Positions 62,065-64,000 of a DNA stretch of 64,000 nt are shown piece after piece (positions within the stretch are counted from its first letter, which is position 1; every line of letters starts with the position of its first letter). The notes under the pieces were generated by a model, which saw nothing but the letters and a program-made list of their open reading frames with translations, had not been told where the DNA came from and searched no databases. The position numbers and the translations under genes were made by a program. The DNA is from Thermoclostridium sp036562185 (GTDB lineage: Bacteria; Bacillota; Clostridia; DSM-8532), in contig DATCKN010000129.1 of the NCBI GenBank assembly GCA_036562185.1, positions 70,086 through 134,085 on the forward strand, written 5' to 3'.

Positions 62065-64000
62065 TTACTTAAAAATTGAAACAGTAAGGAACAAAGTAGA
62101 CAGTAATGAAGCAACCAGTGAAACAACTGTTATTTGTGTATTGATGGAAGGTCCGGCAGTATCTTTGAACGGATCGCCGACTGTATCTCCGACTACTGCT
62201 GATTTATGTGCATCTGATCCCTTTCCGCCTTCATTTCCTGCTTCAACGTATTTCTTCGCGTTGTCCCAAAGGCCACCTGAGTTTGACATAAACAACGCAA
62301 AAATAAGGCCGCTTACAATATTTCCCCCAAGGAAACCGCCTATTGCCTGAACACCTCCGATTACTCCGACTACTATGGTTGCCAGTATAGCCATTAAACC
62401 TGCAGGAATAAGCTCTTTAATGGCACCTGTTGTAGCGATTTCAATGCATTTGTCATATTCAGGAGTTACACCGGGTTTTCCTTCTCTTAATCCCACGATT
62501 TCCTTAAACTGCCTGTGAATTTCAGCAACCATTCTCTGAGCGTTTCTGTCAACGCCCAACATAAGCATCGCCGAGAAAATGGCAGGAATTGCCGCACCAA
62601 CGATTAAACCAAAGAATACAAGGGGATTAATTATATCAAAACCTGTAAGTGCTTCTTTTCCAAGTTCAGCAGCCGCAGTATTTACTTCACTCATGAATGC
62701 ACCCAGCAGTGCTATAACTGTAAGGCCGGCAGCGGCTATTGAAAATCCCTTTGTAATTGCCTTAACGGTATTTCCTGCGCTGTCAAGTTCGTCTGTTATT
62801 GTAAGAACTTCATCGCCAAGTTCGCCCATTTCGGCAAGGCCCCTGGCATTGTCAACAATAGGGCCGTATGCATCATTGGAAATAATCATACCTACTATTG
62901 AAAGCATTCCTACTGCCGACATTGAAATTCCAAACATTGCATAGCCGGGTCCCAGCGGATCGGAAATCTTATATGCCAACAGGGATGCAATGGCGATACC
63001 AACCATGGCAGGAAATACGCTTAACATGCCGTAAGATATGCCTGACAGGATTGTAAAGGCAGGACCTGATTTTGAAGCCTTTGCCACAAATTGAACCGGT
63101 TTCTTTCTGTCATCAGTAAAATAATCTGTGGCAATACCGATAATAACACCAACAAGCAGACCTACTATACATGAAGCCCAGATTCGCCACTCAAATTTGA
63201 AAATAAATGTAGCAACAGTTGTCAATACTATATATACGAAAGTAGTTATGTAAGTACTGTTATTTAAAGCTTTTGTGGGGTTTCCTTCTTTACCCATTCT
63301 TGCCATTGCAACACCGATAATTGATGCAAGAAGCCCCAATGCAGCAAAACAGAAAACCATACCAACATTTGAACCGCCAAGAGCGGCTGCCATAACAAGG
63401 GCAGCAGACAGTGAGGCCACGTGCGAATCGAACAAGTCAGCACCCATTCCTGCAACATCACCGACATTGTCGCCAACGTTATCGGCGATAACAGCAGGAT
63501 TTCTCGGATCGTCCTCGGGAATTCCGAGTTCTACCTTACCAACCAGGTCTGCGCTTATATCAGCTGTTTTTGTGTATATTCCACCTCCGGCTTTTGCAAA
63601 CAAAGCCAGTGAACTTGCGCCAAAGCTGAAACCTAACACAGCCGAAGCGTTGCCGGTTATAAGAAGAACCAATGAAACACCTAAAAGACTGGAACCAACA
63701 ACAGCCATACCCATAACGGCTCCACCGCGGAAACCGGTTAAAAATGCAGGTTTAATTCCTTTTTTTGCTGCTTCTGCGGACTTCATATTAGCTATTGTAG
63801 CAACTTCAATTCCGATTTTACCTGCAATTGCTGAAAGTGCTGTACCAGCAATATAAGCTATTGCCATAGTGATGTTTTTGGAAATGTTTCCTTGCCAGAT
63901 TGGGCTTGGAAGGAATAACAGGATGAGAATTGCCACAACACCTGCAAAACGTGCCAGAACTGTGTACTCTTTTCTGAGGAAGGTTGCGGCGCCTTTACGG
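62065..64000 (-). CDS. hppA: Membrane-bound inorganic pyrophosphatase, 5' end cut by window edge
   Basis: About 645 residues are seen and the frame stays open to the right edge, where GAATFLRKEYTVLARFAG matches the conserved early part of the family, so the start lies outside. The substrate site is present (DISADLVGKVELGIPEDDPR, then NVGDNVGDVAGMGADLFDS). The K+-dependence switch reads AGNTVKAITKGF; Lys and Thr at these positions are those of K+-independent, H+-pumping enzymes rather than the Ala/Gly of K+-dependent ones. It couples pyrophosphate hydrolysis to ion export across the membrane. Its terminator lies at 62002-62041. Confidence 0.95.
   Translation of the reverse strand, partial: RKGAATFLRKEYTVLARFAGVVAILILLFLPSPIWQGNISKNITMAIAYIAGTALSAIAGKIGIEVATIANMKSAEAAKKGIKPAFLTGFRGGAVMGMAVVGSSLLGVSLVLLITGNASAVLGFSFGASSLALFAKAGGGIYTKTADISADLVGKVELGIPEDDPRNPAVIADNVGDNVGDVAGMGADLFDSHVASLSAALVMAAALGGSNVGMVFCFAALGLLASIIGVAMARMGKEGNPTKALNNSTYITTFVYIVLTTVATFIFKFEWRIWASCIVGLLVGVIIGIATDYFTDDRKKPVQFVAKASKSGPAFTILSGISYGMLSVFPAMVGIAIASLLAYKISDPLGPGYAMFGISMSAVGMLSIVGMIISNDAYGPIVDNARGLAEMGELGDEVLTITDELDSAGNTVKAITKGFSIAAAGLTVIALLGAFMSEVNTAAAELGKEALTGFDIINPLVFFGLIVGAAIPAIFSAMLMLGVDRNAQRMVAEIHRQFKEIVGLREGKPGVTPEYDKCIEIATTGAIKELIPAGLMAILATIVVGVIGGVQAIGGFLGGNIVSGLIFALFMSNSGGLWDNAKKYVEAGNEGGKGSDAHKSAVVGDTVGDPFKDTAGPSINTQITVVSLVASLLSTLFLTVSIFK

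Noticed and set aside
1..64000. CRISPR arrays, tRNA or rRNA genes, insertion sequences, prophage genes
   Set aside because: No repeat-spacer pattern, no tRNA or rRNA sequence, and no transposase, integrase or phage structural protein was seen.

Overview
The window is a chromosomal segment of an AT-rich, low-GC Gram-positive anaerobe, most likely a saccharolytic member of the Clostridia near the Ruminiclostridium/Thermoclostridium group. That placement is an inference from gene content: LL-diaminopimelate aminotransferase, MurT/GatD, a two-subunit GcvP, a DNA polymerase I with a dead proofreading domain, a radical-SAM aminomutase and strong AGGAGG-type ribosome sites with several TTG starts. 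There is no rRNA, tRNA, CRISPR array, insertion sequence or prophage. Both edges cut genes: an amidohydrolase on the left and the membrane pyrophosphatase hppA on the right.

Layout. 1-3 kb: amidohydrolase fragment, then an ECF-transporter S component divergent from a MocR/PdxR-type regulator across a palindromic site. 3.3-8.2 kb: glutamate 2,3-aminomutase behind a long leader, asnS, dapF, dapL. 8.3-10.5 kb (minus): gatD and murT, which amidate lipid II. 10.7-16.7 kb: ECF sigma factor with its anti-sigma, polA, coaE, a lytic transglycosylase and a small unknown gene. 16.8-22.1 kb: fructose-bisphosphate aldolase, a flippase-like membrane protein and a two-component system. 22.2-34.8 kb: a maltodextrin locus (LacI regulator, binding protein, two permeases, neopullulanase, a GlgE-like GH13 protein, alpha-glucan phosphorylase, a second amylase) with three matching operator-like sites. 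35-41 kb: acyl-ACP thioesterase, cupin, C_GCAxxG_C_C protein, a large GH2 glycosidase and a small cysteine protein. 41.5-45.9 kb: glycine cleavage operon gcvT-H-PA-PB. 46-49.4 kb (minus): a membrane protein fused to a DUF6273-like domain, then an encapsulin nanocompartment with its ferritin-like cargo. 49.7-53.9 kb: a small membrane protein broken at a T8 run, gdhA, hsp20 (minus) and a xanthine/uracil permease. 54-56.4 kb: polar amino-acid ABC transporter. 56.4-61.8 kb (minus): branched-chain amino-acid ABC transporter with a CBS-ACT protein. 62-64 kb (minus): hppA.

How the genes work together. The maltodextrin locus imports oligosaccharides, trims them in the cytoplasm and phosphorolyses them to glucose-1-phosphate, with the aldolase feeding glycolysis. 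Glutamate metabolism appears three times (gdhA, glutamate 2,3-aminomutase, amino-acid uptake). DapF/DapL and MurT/GatD serve peptidoglycan. The most distinctive systems are the encapsulin-ferritin pair, the beta-glutamate-forming aminomutase with a roughly 320-base leader, and the GlgE-like GH13 protein inside a maltodextrin operon.
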